From JBLKSS01 sp047607725 (GTDB lineage: Bacteria; Pseudomonadota; Gammaproteobacteria; Enterobacterales; Enterobacteriaceae), in contig NZ_JBLKSS010000026.1 of assembly GCF_047607725.1 (NCBI RefSeq), positions 1-25,408 of the forward strand: a stretch of DNA of 25,408 nucleotides, given 5' to 3'. Positions within the stretch are counted from its first letter, which is position 1. The number at the start of each line of letters is the position of its first letter. Below, piece by piece: positions 7,938 through 15,207 of this stretch. Made by a program: the position numbers and the translations under genes. The notes beneath the pieces were generated by a model. That model did not search any database. It saw nothing but the letters and a program-made list of their open reading frames with translations, and was not told the origin of the DNA.

Positions 7938-9106
7938 TGAGCGCACTGGCGCAGTTTGATTTTTCCGTCGGACTCACCGCCGACACCCTGCGGTGCTTTT
8001 TCGTGCATTGCTATCGCCACGCGGTGTCCGATATTCATCTGCAAAGCAATGGCCGGATTATTGTGGGGCGGCACGGGCGTCTTATCCCCTGTTCGGCGTT
8101 TACGCTCGATCATTCGACGCTGCTGGCGTTGATTGACGGCATTTTCAGCCCGGCGATCAAGGCCCGGGTCCAGAGCGGCAAAGGCGACGATGCGTCCCTG
8201 CAGCTCGAAGGCGACAGCCAGCAACGTTACGGGCTGGCGCGCGGGGAGCGGATGCGCTTTCGGGCCAATTTCACCCAGGCCACTATTCGTGGCGTCAATA
8301 CCGCCATTGCCGTGACGCTGCGGGTGATTAATAACGCGATCCCGCCGCTGACTGACCTCGGCTTGCCTGACGACCTGTATCAGATGCTGGCTCATCTGCC
8401 GGTTGACGGCATGGGGCTGGTTGTCTGGCCGACCGGCTCCGGCAAGAGCACGCTGTTAAGCGCGGTGTATCAGCATCACGGTCAAACGCAGCCGGACTGC
8501 AAGGTCACCACCTATGAGGATCCGGTGGAAGGGCTGCTCGGCGGGCCTGACTGGCTGCTGCAGCCGCAGCAGTGTGAGATAGGCCACGATGTCCCGAGCT
8601 TTGCCGCCGGGTTACGCCTGGCGATGCGTCAGGCCCCCACCCTTATCGGGATCGGGGAAGTGCGTGACGGTGACACGGTGGAGGGCATGGTCAGCTGCGG
8701 ATTATCCGGCCATACCTGTCTGGGCACCGAGCACGCCTTTTCCCCGGGGCATGCCTTTTCGCGCAGCGTGCGGATGTTACCTGCCGGGAACCGCGAGCCG
8801 CTGGCGCACAACATGCTGGAGCTGATGCGTTTTATCGTGATGCAGCGTCTGGTACCGACCACCGATGGCAAACGCCGGTCGGTGCAGGAATACGTGCTGT
8901 TTGACGATGTCCTGCGCGATGAACTGCGTACGCATCCCTATACCGCCTGGCCGATGTTGCTCGATCAGGGGCTGACCCGGCGTCATGCACGCATTGCCGA
9001 TCAGGTCTGGCGCCTGTTCCAGCAGGGGGCGGTGAGCGACGTGACGGCCCGGCGTTATCTGGGGGCGACGGCGTTTCAGGCGCTAAGGCGGGCAGATGGC
9101 GGATGA
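7937..9106 (+). CDS. traJ: TraJ, DotB-like secretion ATPase with altered Walker A
   Basis: DotB/TraJ proteins are PilT/VirB11-type hexameric ATPases at the cytoplasmic base of the I-type T4SS. The 389-residue protein keeps the Asp box (TYEDPVE, 192-198), a Walker B-like segment with Glu (TLIGIGEVRD, E241) and a His box (GLSGHTCLGTEHA, 255-267). The Walker A reads W-P-T-G-S-G-K-S-T: the first Gly of GxxxxGK[ST] is Trp164 (TGG at 8426-8428, one base from GGG). The catalytic Lys and Ser remain. GGGAGGG precedes the ATG, which overlaps the traI stop. In a plasmid with so many broken transfer genes, the Trp may be a damaging substitution. Confidence 0.9.
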   Translation: MSALAQFDFSVGLTADTLRCFFVHCYRHAVSDIHLQSNGRIIVGRHGRLIPCSAFTLDHSTLLALIDGIFSPAIKARVQSGKGDDASLQLEGDSQQRYGLARGERMRFRANFTQATIRGVNTAIAVTLRVINNAIPPLTDLGLPDDLYQMLAHLPVDGMGLVVWPTGSGKSTLLSAVYQHHGQTQPDCKVTTYEDPVEGLLGGPDWLLQPQQCEIGHDVPSFAAGLRLAMRQAPTLIGIGEVRDGDTVEGMVSCGLSGHTCLGTEHAFSPGHAFSRSVRMLPAGNREPLAHNMLELMRFIVMQRLVPTTDGKRRSVQEYVLFDDVLRDELRTHPYTAWPMLLDQGLTRRHARIADQVWRLFQQGAVSDVTARRYLGATAFQALRRADGG

Positions 9107-9362
9107 TTATTACCAGGGGCGCGACGCCTCGCCGCCGGTGCGCATTATCGGGATCCCAGCACTCGCCTGGCTGGTGTTCGCCCTGTGGTTCAAGTGGCCC
9201 TCGTGGACGATGTTCCTGTTTTGCGCGGGCCTGCTCATCTTCTACGCCGTTCTGGCGCACTTTGGTTTCACCGTCACCGTGTTACGTCAGCGGATCTTCC
9301 ATCTGCTGCGCGGCAGGCGCCTGACGGGACGGCCCTGGTGGTATCGCAAATTCTTTGAATAA
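9096..9362 (+). CDS. traK: TraK, IcmT-like membrane protein
   Basis: IcmT homologues are small inner-membrane proteins needed for effector or DNA export through Dot/Icm-type machines. The 88 residues match the family length. There are two closely spaced transmembrane helices (about 18-35 and 37-57) and a basic C-terminal tail ending RPWWYRKFFE. The start at 9096, preceded by AAGG, overlaps the traJ stop by 11 bases. It is intact and in the R64-like position directly after the DotB homologue. Confidence 0.85.
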   Translation: MADDYYQGRDASPPVRIIGIPALAWLVFALWFKWPSWTMFLFCAGLLIFYAVLAHFGFTVTVLRQRIFHLLRGRRLTGRPWWYRKFFE

Positions 9363-9373
9363 CGGAGGGTGTT

Positions 9374-10117
9374 ATGGCGACGAGCCGGACGTACCTGGCT
9401 GTTCCCCACAGTGACAAGGCACAGGCGCGCACGCGGGCTGGTCGGCTGGACGATGGCCGGTCTGCCCTGCGATTTGATAAGGGGCGCGCCCTCTGGTATG
9501 CCCTGCCCGGTGCTGATATGGCGGCACTGTCCCCCTGGAAACTGGATCCGCTAGCGGTGGGGGTGAATGCCGGCGATGCGCCGACGCAGTTTGCCTATTT
9601 TCTGCGGGCGCAGGGCGCGGATCTGCCGGGGCCGGCGGTGATGGATGGGATGCGCCAGCGTATTCGCATGACCGACGATAAACCGGGGAAAAAATCCTGT
9701 ACCTACGTCGGTCACCTTGACGGTCTGCCTAATGGCTGGTTTAACGACTTTCGCGATGGTGGCACGGCGAACCCGACGCGCTGGGTTTTCCGCGGTGAAA
9801 CGGCCGATCCACAGGCGGCGCTGCATCTTAAGGCCATCACAGCCCAGCGTCAGTGGGATCGGATGGCAGCCAAACGCCAGCAGCAGGACAACAAGGCGGG
9901 CAACGTGGCACACGTCTACCGCCGTTTTTCCCAGGCGGCGCAGCATCCTTACCTGGCGAAAAAGGGCGTACAGGCGATGCACGGGGTGCATATTGATGAC
10001 CGGCAGCGTTTGCTTATTCCGTTGCGAAACCGTGACGGTCAGATCCGTTCACCGATCACACCCGGCAGGGGCGTATCATCATGGCGAACCCGGCCGCCAG
10101 TCAGAACGACAGCATGA
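9374..10117 (+). pseudogene. sogL: Sog/TraC-type plasmid primase, N-terminal remnant
   Basis: In I-type plasmids the sog gene follows traK and encodes a primase that is carried into the recipient with the transferred strand. GGAGG precedes the ATG at 9374. Residues 1-60 are a DUF5710-like domain (TYLAVPHSDKAQAR ... LWYALPGADMAALSPW). Residues about 165-235 match the primase segment just before the Toprim domain (HPYLAKKGVQAMHGVHI, LLIPLRNRDGQIRS). After that the frame loses similarity and ends at 10117, with no Toprim catalytic motifs. The reading frame changes between about 10045 and 10081, where the next frame takes over. This is consistent with deletion of the catalytic core plus a frameshift. 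The protein would have no primase activity. Confidence 0.8.
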
Positions 10118-11448
10118 TCCTCTCGGCACTTCTGGTGGCAAAAAAGCATCTGGTGCTGCGGGGCCATATCGAGCTGACGGGCAGCACGGCATTCAAACAG
10201 CGGGCGATTGCGCTGATTGCCGAGTACGACCTGCCTCTGGTGCTGAAAAACGACGCGCAGCGCCAGATGCTGGTGGCAGCACGTGAAGCCGTGCGCTCCG
10301 AGCCGCCGTTACCGGCACCCTCAGCGCAGGCCGGTGAGGTGCTGTTTGAGGCCAGGGATGCGTCGGCGCAGCTCAAACTATTGCTGGTCAAGGCGCAGGG
10401 CGACTTTGTGCAGGGGGTGGTCCGTCATGACGGCGCGTATAAACCGGTGCTGGGCCGCCTGTGCCGAAACGCCGATGGCCAGTCGTACATGCTGCTTAAT
10501 GACATCACGTCGAACGGGCTGACGCCGCTGGGGCGCGGTAATCCGGTGAACAATGCGGACGGCAGTTTCAACCATTACGTGTTCCGGCTGAAAGATGAGC
10601 CACAGCGCTTGTATGCGGCGGGGATGGATGACCTCGCGGTGCAGATGCGCAGTCTGGGGATGATGCTGGTGATTTCTGCGCAGGATATCCAGCGTTTTAT
10701 TGATCAGTTCAGGGGCGAGTATCAGACCGTCAACGCCAATATGCTGATCAAATGGTTTATGGCATTGCAGGATGAAAAGGATACCTTTGAACTGGCCAAA
10801 GCGACCGCCGGTAAAGATTATTACGCCGAGCTGGGCGAAGTGAAACGGACACCCGGCACGGTGAGCAGCCATTATGAAGATGCCAACACCACCTATATCC
10901 GCGAAAAGCACCGTATTTCGCTGGATGAACTCAAGGACCTGAATCCGGGGGAAGGCTTTATCTCGTTTAAAAGCGCCCTGGTGCCCAGCAATGCGATCTA
11001 CATTCCAGACAGTGAAAAACAGTCGTCCACCCTGGCGCTGAAGATAAACCGCTTTATTGATGTTGACACACCGGGCGAAGCGGAGTTACTGGCCCAGCAG
11101 CCGCAACTGGCAAGATTGTTACCGCCTGCGGAAATGGACATCAATACCGTGCTGCACCGTACCGATGACATCATTGCCGGTAGCGCGGTGCATACCCTTC
11201 CCCCGCTGATGGATCCGGTTCTGGCAACGCTGGTCCAGGTTGCACTGGATCTGGATAACCGCAGTGATATCAGTTACAGCCCGAGCCAACGGGGGATCCT
11301 GCTGTTTGAGGCCGCACGCGCGGTACTGAATAAACGGGGGACGACATGGTTTACCGTTAAAACCCAGCCGGACCCGCTGAAGGTCTCTGACGCGATGGCC
11401 AGAAAACTGGTTGAGCAGTCTGGCGCATTTATGCCAAAAGATAAATAA
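10081..11448 (+). pseudogene. Chimera: LPD7-like segment joined to C-terminal half of a DotL/TrbC-type coupling protein
   Basis: This is a 455-codon open frame of composite origin. Residues about 14-62 resemble the LPD7 domain found near the ends of relaxases and primases (KKHLVLRGHIELTGSTAFKQ). Residues 85-174 are unassigned. From about residue 178 the sequence is typical of a type IV coupling protein: AAGMDDLAVQMRSLGMMLVI, SAQDIQRF, GEYQTVNANM, the KDYYAELGEV block and ELKDLNPGEGFISFK. Everything before this in a coupling protein, including Walker A and Walker B, is missing. In R64-like plasmids sog and trbC are separated by traL to traY and exc, so a single large deletion joining them would explain both the fusion and the lack of those genes. 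It may be translated but cannot act as an ATPase. Confidence 0.75.
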
Positions 11449-11526
11449 TTGTTGTCATAACCCGTTTTTAATTGTCGCGAGACAGCCAAGACTAAAGCCG
11501 CACTTTTTACGCCAATCAGATTTATT

Positions 11527-11593
11527 TTGACACTTCCTTAGCGCTAGGTTTAATATAAAACGCACTCTTAATATGATTGTTTTTTGTTATAAT
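11527..11593 (+). promoter_or_regulatory. Promoter region of the AT-rich island
   Basis: TTGACA (11527-11532) is followed after 18 bases by TAATAT (11551-11556). The spacer contains the 8-bp palindrome TAGCGCTA, a possible operator. A second -10-like box, TATAAT, lies at 11588-11593, about 40 bases before the start codon, without a good -35. Confidence 0.55.
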
Positions 11594-11631
11594 TTCTCTA
11601 AAGTATTAGAGGTTTTTTATTGAGGTTGCTG

Positions 11632-12597
11632 ATGAGTAAGAAAATATTTCGTAGCATTGGTGGTGTTGTTCGTCCGATGATAGTTGATGATGTTATGGCT
11701 TCGGATACACAGTGCCACTATGAAAATCTGACCCCTAGATACAAATTAAAAAATAATTTATATGACAAAATAGAATTATTTATTATTCCCAATGTTAAGT
11801 GTAATGAGTGTGGTAAAGAGGTGTTTTACTATGAAAACAAAAATGGCGCTCGTGTTTTGTTTGATTTCTTAGGCCCTCCTTGGCCTGTTCATCCTTGTTA
11901 TACAACAGAACAGGAAAAACAAAAAATAAAGACCCCCCCTAAAAAAGAAGAGGGATGGTTTCCTTTTATTATGGAGAAATTTGTTGCTTTGTCTGGTGGT
12001 GGAATACGCATTCAAGGGCGACATGGAGATGAAATTATTCGGTTTGAATTTGATGCTGGCACGTTTTCTCGGTTTAGATGTAAACCTGATGATGTTTGCT
12101 CTATGCTGTGTTTTATTAATCCGAAACGGCGGTTTTCGGTGCAGGTTCATAACGGCAGAAAAATATATAAAGCAAAATATTTTGTGTCAAAAGAAAAAGA
12201 ACCTGTTCCTAGTAGTGTAGGCATGGTCGTCAAAGTTAATGATGCCGAAGAGAGATTGACGTCTGTTGTTAAATCTGGTGTTGATATTAATAAGGGAAAA
12301 GAAAATACGGAACTGTATTTCGAGTTGAATAATATGGCGTTTTTGTGTGATATAACAAATGAAATCATGGCGTTGCATTTCAATGCTTATGACAAGTCAT
12401 TGATGTATTTTAGTGGTAGTGGGGCTAGTCTCAAATTTTACTGTTTCGGTGGGAAAACGGGATGTCGATTTAATTTGATTCCAAAATATAATTTATCACG
12501 TGTTAAAGATAAATCTATCCCACAAAAGCTTTTAACACGTATAGGGGGGGATGATGTATTAAATTATGGCTATGATTATTACTTTCGTGTGAATTAG
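11632..12597 (+). CDS. Zinc-ribbon protein of unknown function (AT-rich island)
   Basis: A 321-residue protein. ATG 11632 is preferred over an in-frame TTG at 11620 because GAGG lies 6 bases upstream. Near the N-terminus is a putative metal site: C57-x2-C60 in KCNECGKEVFYYENKNGARV, then LGPPWPVHPC with H87 and C89. This Cys-x2-Cys ... GPPWPxHPC pattern recurs in uncharacterised bacterial proteins and probably forms a zinc ribbon. The rest is beta-rich, without recognised motifs, signal peptide or membrane helices. Base composition is much more AT-rich than the tra genes, so the island was acquired separately. It lies between truncated transfer genes and the replicon. Function unknown; regulatory or defence roles are only guesses. 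Confidence 0.8.
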   Translation: MSKKIFRSIGGVVRPMIVDDVMASDTQCHYENLTPRYKLKNNLYDKIELFIIPNVKCNECGKEVFYYENKNGARVLFDFLGPPWPVHPCYTTEQEKQKIKTPPKKEEGWFPFIMEKFVALSGGGIRIQGRHGDEIIRFEFDAGTFSRFRCKPDDVCSMLCFINPKRRFSVQVHNGRKIYKAKYFVSKEKEPVPSSVGMVVKVNDAEERLTSVVKSGVDINKGKENTELYFELNNMAFLCDITNEIMALHFNAYDKSLMYFSGSGASLKFYCFGGKTGCRFNLIPKYNLSRVKDKSIPQKLLTRIGGDDVLNYGYDYYFRVN

Positions 12598-12706
12598 TTT
12601 TTGTACTCGAATGATGATAATCTTGTTATTAAAGGGATGTATCGCAATAGCAATATTTGTGTTACCTCCCTAAGAAAGTTCGATCTGAGCAGGACGTTAA
12701 TCAGAG

Positions 12707-13165
12707 ATGTTAACAAAAAAAATATCGCTATTTCTAAACGCAGGGAGTGCAACAGAAAATGGAACTCAGGTCATGCATCTGATTTCTAAAAGTAAGTGTG
12801 GCAAGGTGGTTTTTGAAGGAAAGGTTGTTTGTGCCAAGCATACCTTTGGGATGAGTAATAAAAATAAAGTTAAAGCACACAGTTATGTTTTTTCTCGTAT
12901 CCAGAAAGATACAAATCTTCACCATTTTCAAAATTTGCAGGATGCGTCATTCATAAATATTAAGGTGTTAAGTCTTAGAAAGACATCAGAAGAAGAAATG
13001 CTGATTAGTTTAATGGCAAAAGAATCGAAAATTTATATTTTTGTCAAAGGGAGTAAGTATGGGTTAGATGAACTTTATATGGATTTGCTTGCTGTTGATG
13101 CCAATGTGAGAGTAATAAAAAATCAAGGTGAAGAATTTACTTTGTATGTCAAAAACAAAGCATAG
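12707..13165 (+). CDS. Hypothetical 152-aa protein (AT-rich island)
   Basis: I recognise no domain. The frame runs from ATG 12707 to TAG 13165 and is AT-rich like its upstream neighbour. Ribosome-binding signals are poor for 12707. Internal ATGs at 12773 and 12848 are alternatives, so the N-terminus is uncertain. The C-terminal half (VLSLRKTSEEEMLISLMAKE ... YIFVKGSKYGLDELYMDLL) looks like a compact alpha/beta domain. The stop overlaps a GTG start (TAGTG) of a small downstream gene, which supports translation of both. Intergenic bases 12598-12706 hold nothing convincing. Confidence 0.5.
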   Translation: MLTKKISLFLNAGSATENGTQVMHLISKSKCGKVVFEGKVVCAKHTFGMSNKNKVKAHSYVFSRIQKDTNLHHFQNLQDASFINIKVLSLRKTSEEEMLISLMAKESKIYIFVKGSKYGLDELYMDLLAVDANVRVIKNQGEEFTLYVKNKA

Positions 13166-13341
13166 TGACATTTTCTTTGCCGAAGAGAAAAATTCTTGAA
13201 AAATCTATAATAAATAAGAGAAAAAAAGAAGTTACCAATATTGTAGGTGCGATAAAGCGGAGAGAAAATGATCATGTCGTTTTAAATAAGTTAATAGCTC
13301 AAGCGATGATTGCCGCAACTGAAAATAGTAAATCAGGTTGA
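13165..13341 (+). CDS. Small basic protein (58 aa), coupled to the preceding gene
   Basis: GTG start overlapping the upstream TAG as TAGTG, 59 codons to TGA. The product is highly basic in its first half (LPKRKILEKSIINKRKKEV) and ends in an amphipathic helix (NKLIAQAMIAATENSKSG). The composition would suit a nucleic-acid-binding accessory protein, but nothing specific is recognised. It belongs to the same AT-rich island and probably the same transcript. Confidence 0.45.
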   Translation: MTFSLPKRKILEKSIINKRKKEVTNIVGAIKRRENDHVVLNKLIAQAMIAATENSKSG

Positions 13342-13761
13342 TGGACAATAACTTGGTGATTTATTTAGGGTTGACTCAGAAAACGGAATTTAAAGCTCGT
13401 TAAGCCGATTTCAGGGATAGAACTCTGATCTTGTCCAAAATGCCTTGCTCGCACCAAAAGTCCACTCAAACGAGAATCGCCGTTCTCGCAACAACTCGGC
13501 AACACCAGAATCGGCCCCTTTCGCAGGGGAAGGGTCGCGCTTTCGCACCTTTAGAGGAGCTTTCGCAGTGAGTGGCCTTGGCGCGGGGCGGGTAACCGCT
13601 CTTATGTTAAATAACCACCAAAACAAAGAAATTTCGCAGACTTATTACTGTTCCTGTAAATGCAGGTTTGTTCTTAACATTATCGTGCTTACTTTCTGCT
13701 ATCCTTCCGTTTAAAGACAGTGAAAAAACGTTATGTCACCGAATGAGGTGAGGAGAATGCT
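13342..13761. other. Intergenic region, island boundary
   Basis: Composition switches here from the AT-rich island to GC-rich sequence (about 13440-13605) and back to AT-rich. The GC-rich block contains CTTTCGCA motifs (CCCTTTCGCAGG, GCTTTCGCAC, GCTTTCGCAG) and spurious frames on both strands, with no ribosome binding site. I cannot assign it. The last 60 bases must carry the promoter for the next gene. Confidence 0.4.
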
Positions 13762-14115
13762 TTGGCGAAAAAGATACACGCAGGAATAGATAAACTTGAC
13801 GATTACGACCGCTTTCTGCTGGAAACGCTGATACAACAGGCTGAAAAGACGGCCGGGAAAACCTTAAGCCTGAAGGAAAAACAGAAAATGGCGGATGATT
13901 TTTTTGCCGAGCGTCCTCGTGCGGGAAAAGGTCATCTCGGGAGGGGTCGGAAAGGCAGGCCACCTCGCAACCTGTCGGCTGACGGCGCTCAGGAGAGCGC
14001 TGATTTTCACTGGACACCGGGTGTCCCCCTGCGCAAGGTTCAGGAGGCGCAGCGGCGCAACAGAAATATGCAGACTGGCCATCCGCCCAGTGAACCCCAT
14101 ACCGCTAAAAAGTAA
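13762..14115 (+). CDS. Basic plasmid protein of unknown function (117 aa)
   Basis: Not recognised. It starts at TTG 13762, set by AGGAG at 13751-13755 with a 6-base gap. The only nearby ATG (13757) opens an 11-codon frame. The N-terminal 55 residues are probably helical (KLDDYDRFLLETLIQQAEKT ... LKEKQKMADDFFAERP). They are followed by a Gly/Arg/Lys-rich linker (GKGHLGRGRKGRPPR) and a basic tail. High charge and lack of a signal peptide suggest a cytoplasmic nucleic-acid-binding role, but this is inference. A terminator-like hairpin follows at 14190. Confidence 0.6.
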   Translation: MAKKIHAGIDKLDDYDRFLLETLIQQAEKTAGKTLSLKEKQKMADDFFAERPRAGKGHLGRGRKGRPPRNLSADGAQESADFHWTPGVPLRKVQEAQRRNRNMQTGHPPSEPHTAKK

Positions 14116-14189
14116 GATATCGCCATGAATATGATGCTTGACTTTGAAATCCTAGATATTGCCAGCAATGCCCAGGATTGAATCATGAT

Positions 14190-14221
14190 AAAGCCTCAAA
14201 GACAGAGTGTGAGGCTTTTCC
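14190..14221 (+). terminator. Rho-independent terminator or attenuator-like hairpin
   Basis: AAAGCCTCA (14190-14198) and TGAGGCTTT (14210-14218) form a perfect 9-bp stem with an 11-base loop, followed by TTCC. An 18-codon frame (ATG 14125 to TGA 14181) ends just before it, and the next gene starts 20 bases after it. It is simplest as a terminator for the upstream gene, but the arrangement would also suit attenuation. Confidence 0.65.
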
Positions 14222-14238
14222 TTATACGGAATATATAT

Positions 14239-14580
14239 ATGCCCCTGCAACTGACCGACGAAAATATCTGTTACATGGCCAGATACATCACCATTGTATT
14301 CAGAGACGAATCCACACGATTTCAACGGTGCACGCAAAAACTCAGCCGCGCAGTTCTTTATTCACTGGCGCATCAGCAAGCACATTATGGCGTCGATGCC
14401 TCAGCAGAAACCTGCTATCAGCGCACCCCATTCCATACCTTACTCACCACGCTGGAAGATAAACAACTGTCTGTAGCAGCCAAGCGGGCGATCGAGACGT
14501 ATCTGTTTACGCTGCCTGGGGCCAGTTTTCGTTATCAGCTATTTTGGTGGGAAGCCCAGGCAAAGACGCAGTCATATTAA
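14239..14580 (+). CDS. Hypothetical 113-aa protein
   Basis: Not recognised. ATG 14239 has CGGAA about 8 bases upstream and avoids the terminator hairpin. A longer form from ATG 14185 would translate through the hairpin and is less likely. The protein is helical and rich in aromatic and His residues (ICYMARYITIVFRDESTRFQ ... SLAHQQAHYGVDA ... YQLFWWEAQAKTQSY), with no signal peptide or membrane helix. It lies between a small basic protein gene and the replication control region. Confidence 0.5.
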   Translation: MPLQLTDENICYMARYITIVFRDESTRFQRCTQKLSRAVLYSLAHQQAHYGVDASAETCYQRTPFHTLLTTLEDKQLSVAAKRAIETYLFTLPGASFRYQLFWWEAQAKTQSY

Positions 14581-14906
14581 TTTGACGCGAGCTGTCAGCC
14601 TGCCATTGACCCATCTAATCGATAACTACACCTATGTGTAGTGGTACGCTATTACGGATGTCAGAATCGTCAGTTCGACCCCTCAAAAGAAAACCGGCAC
14701 GATGACCGGCTTTGAATCCAACAACAGGATCAATAAATTTCACGACTCATTATATTTATAGCTAATTATTTTCTATTCATCAATAAGTCTATTTGTTTTT
14801 TATCAGTAACCTAAAGCCTTAGCGCAGTCTCACGCTGCACTTCCTTCCTCAACGGTGCCAGAACGGCCATCGTACCCGCGTCACACATAGCGTCTCTGCC
14901 AAAATA
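14581..14906. other. Intergenic region upstream of the replicon
   Basis: No gene seen. It contains the palindrome ACTACAC-CTAT-GTGTAGT (about 14624-14641), a weak hairpin AAAACCGG...CCGGCTTT near 14691-14717 that could end the preceding gene, and an AT-rich stretch at 14735-14815. Confidence 0.5.
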
Positions 14907-14936
14907 AAAAGCCCGCTTGCTAGTCTGCGGGCTTTT
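14907..14936. terminator. Bidirectional terminator upstream of the replication control region
   Basis: AAAAGCCCGC (14907-14916) and GCGGGCTTTT (14927-14936) form a perfect 10-bp stem around a 10-base loop, with A and T tracts on either side. It insulates the replicon from upstream transcription and could act in both directions. Confidence 0.85.
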
Positions 14937-15041
14937 CGCTACTGTGTCACAGTCCACGGGTAAACCCGTCGTTCAGGCCGCTCCCCTACAGTGAGCAGGT
15001 GCCTGGCGTCAGAGAAAACAAATTTCCTGGCCCCAGAACGC

Positions 15042-15115
15042 AAAAAACCCCGATAGTGTCATCTTGGCAGAGGTCTCTATCAGGGTATTGCGAATCATGT
15101 CAGCGCACGTATTCA
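15042..15115 (-). ncRNA. RNAI, antisense copy-number control RNA
   Basis: A minus-strand promoter is clear: TTGAAA (15150-15145), a 17-base spacer, then TAGTAT (15127-15122), giving a start near 15115. The transcript folds into one main stem-loop (15048-15056 with 15077-15085, 20-base loop). It ends in six U residues (A-run 15042-15047 on the plus strand), so RNAI would be about 70 nt. Size, position and self-terminating hairpin match the RNAI of the IncB/IncI/IncL-M families. There, pairing with the target loop blocks leader-peptide translation and pseudoknot formation. The loop contains TTGGCA, close to the UUGGCG loop motif of that group. Confidence 0.85.
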
Positions 15116-15200
15116 AGAAGGATACTAGCCGAATGAAGATTAGCTTTCAAGTGTTAGAACGCACTTCCTCCCTCCGCTCTGCCATAAGCGCAGGGAGCGG
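15065..15200 (+). promoter_or_regulatory. RepA mRNA pseudoknot and start-sequestering hairpin
   Basis: The target loop bases TGGCAGAG (15065-15072) are exactly complementary to CTCTGCCA (15177-15184), just upstream of repA. The second segment overlaps a hairpin in which CCGCTC (15174-15179) pairs with GAGCGG (15195-15200), hiding the repA ribosome binding site and GTG. Opening of the hairpin by ribosomes finishing repY, followed by long-range pairing, would expose the repA start. This is the mechanism known for IncB and IncI-alpha replicons. RNAI competes for the loop. Confidence 0.8.
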
Positions 15201-15207
15201 TGGCTAA
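15097..15207 (+). CDS. repY: RepY-like leader peptide (36 aa)
   Basis: ATG 15097 to TAA 15207. The peptide begins MSAHVFKKDTSRMKIS and ends AISAGSGG. Its stop lies 5 bases inside repA, so ribosomes terminate on the repA start. In IncI-type replicons translation and termination of this leader are needed for repA expression, and the peptide sequence itself is usually unimportant. Its only ribosome-binding candidate (AGGG, 15082-15085) lies in the right arm of the RNAI target stem, so RNAI binding would mask it. Confidence 0.8.
   Translation: MSAHVFKKDTSRMKISFQVLERTSSLRSAISAGSGG

Noticed and set aside
13411..13714. Open frames on both strands of the GC-rich block
   Set aside because: No ribosome binding site and low-complexity composition. 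They overlap on opposite strands and match no family I know.
14624..14690. tRNA-like fragment (TAGTGGTA and GTTCGACCCC)
   Set aside because: The D-loop- and T-loop-like words are present, but no acceptor stem or anticodon arm can be paired. Probably chance.
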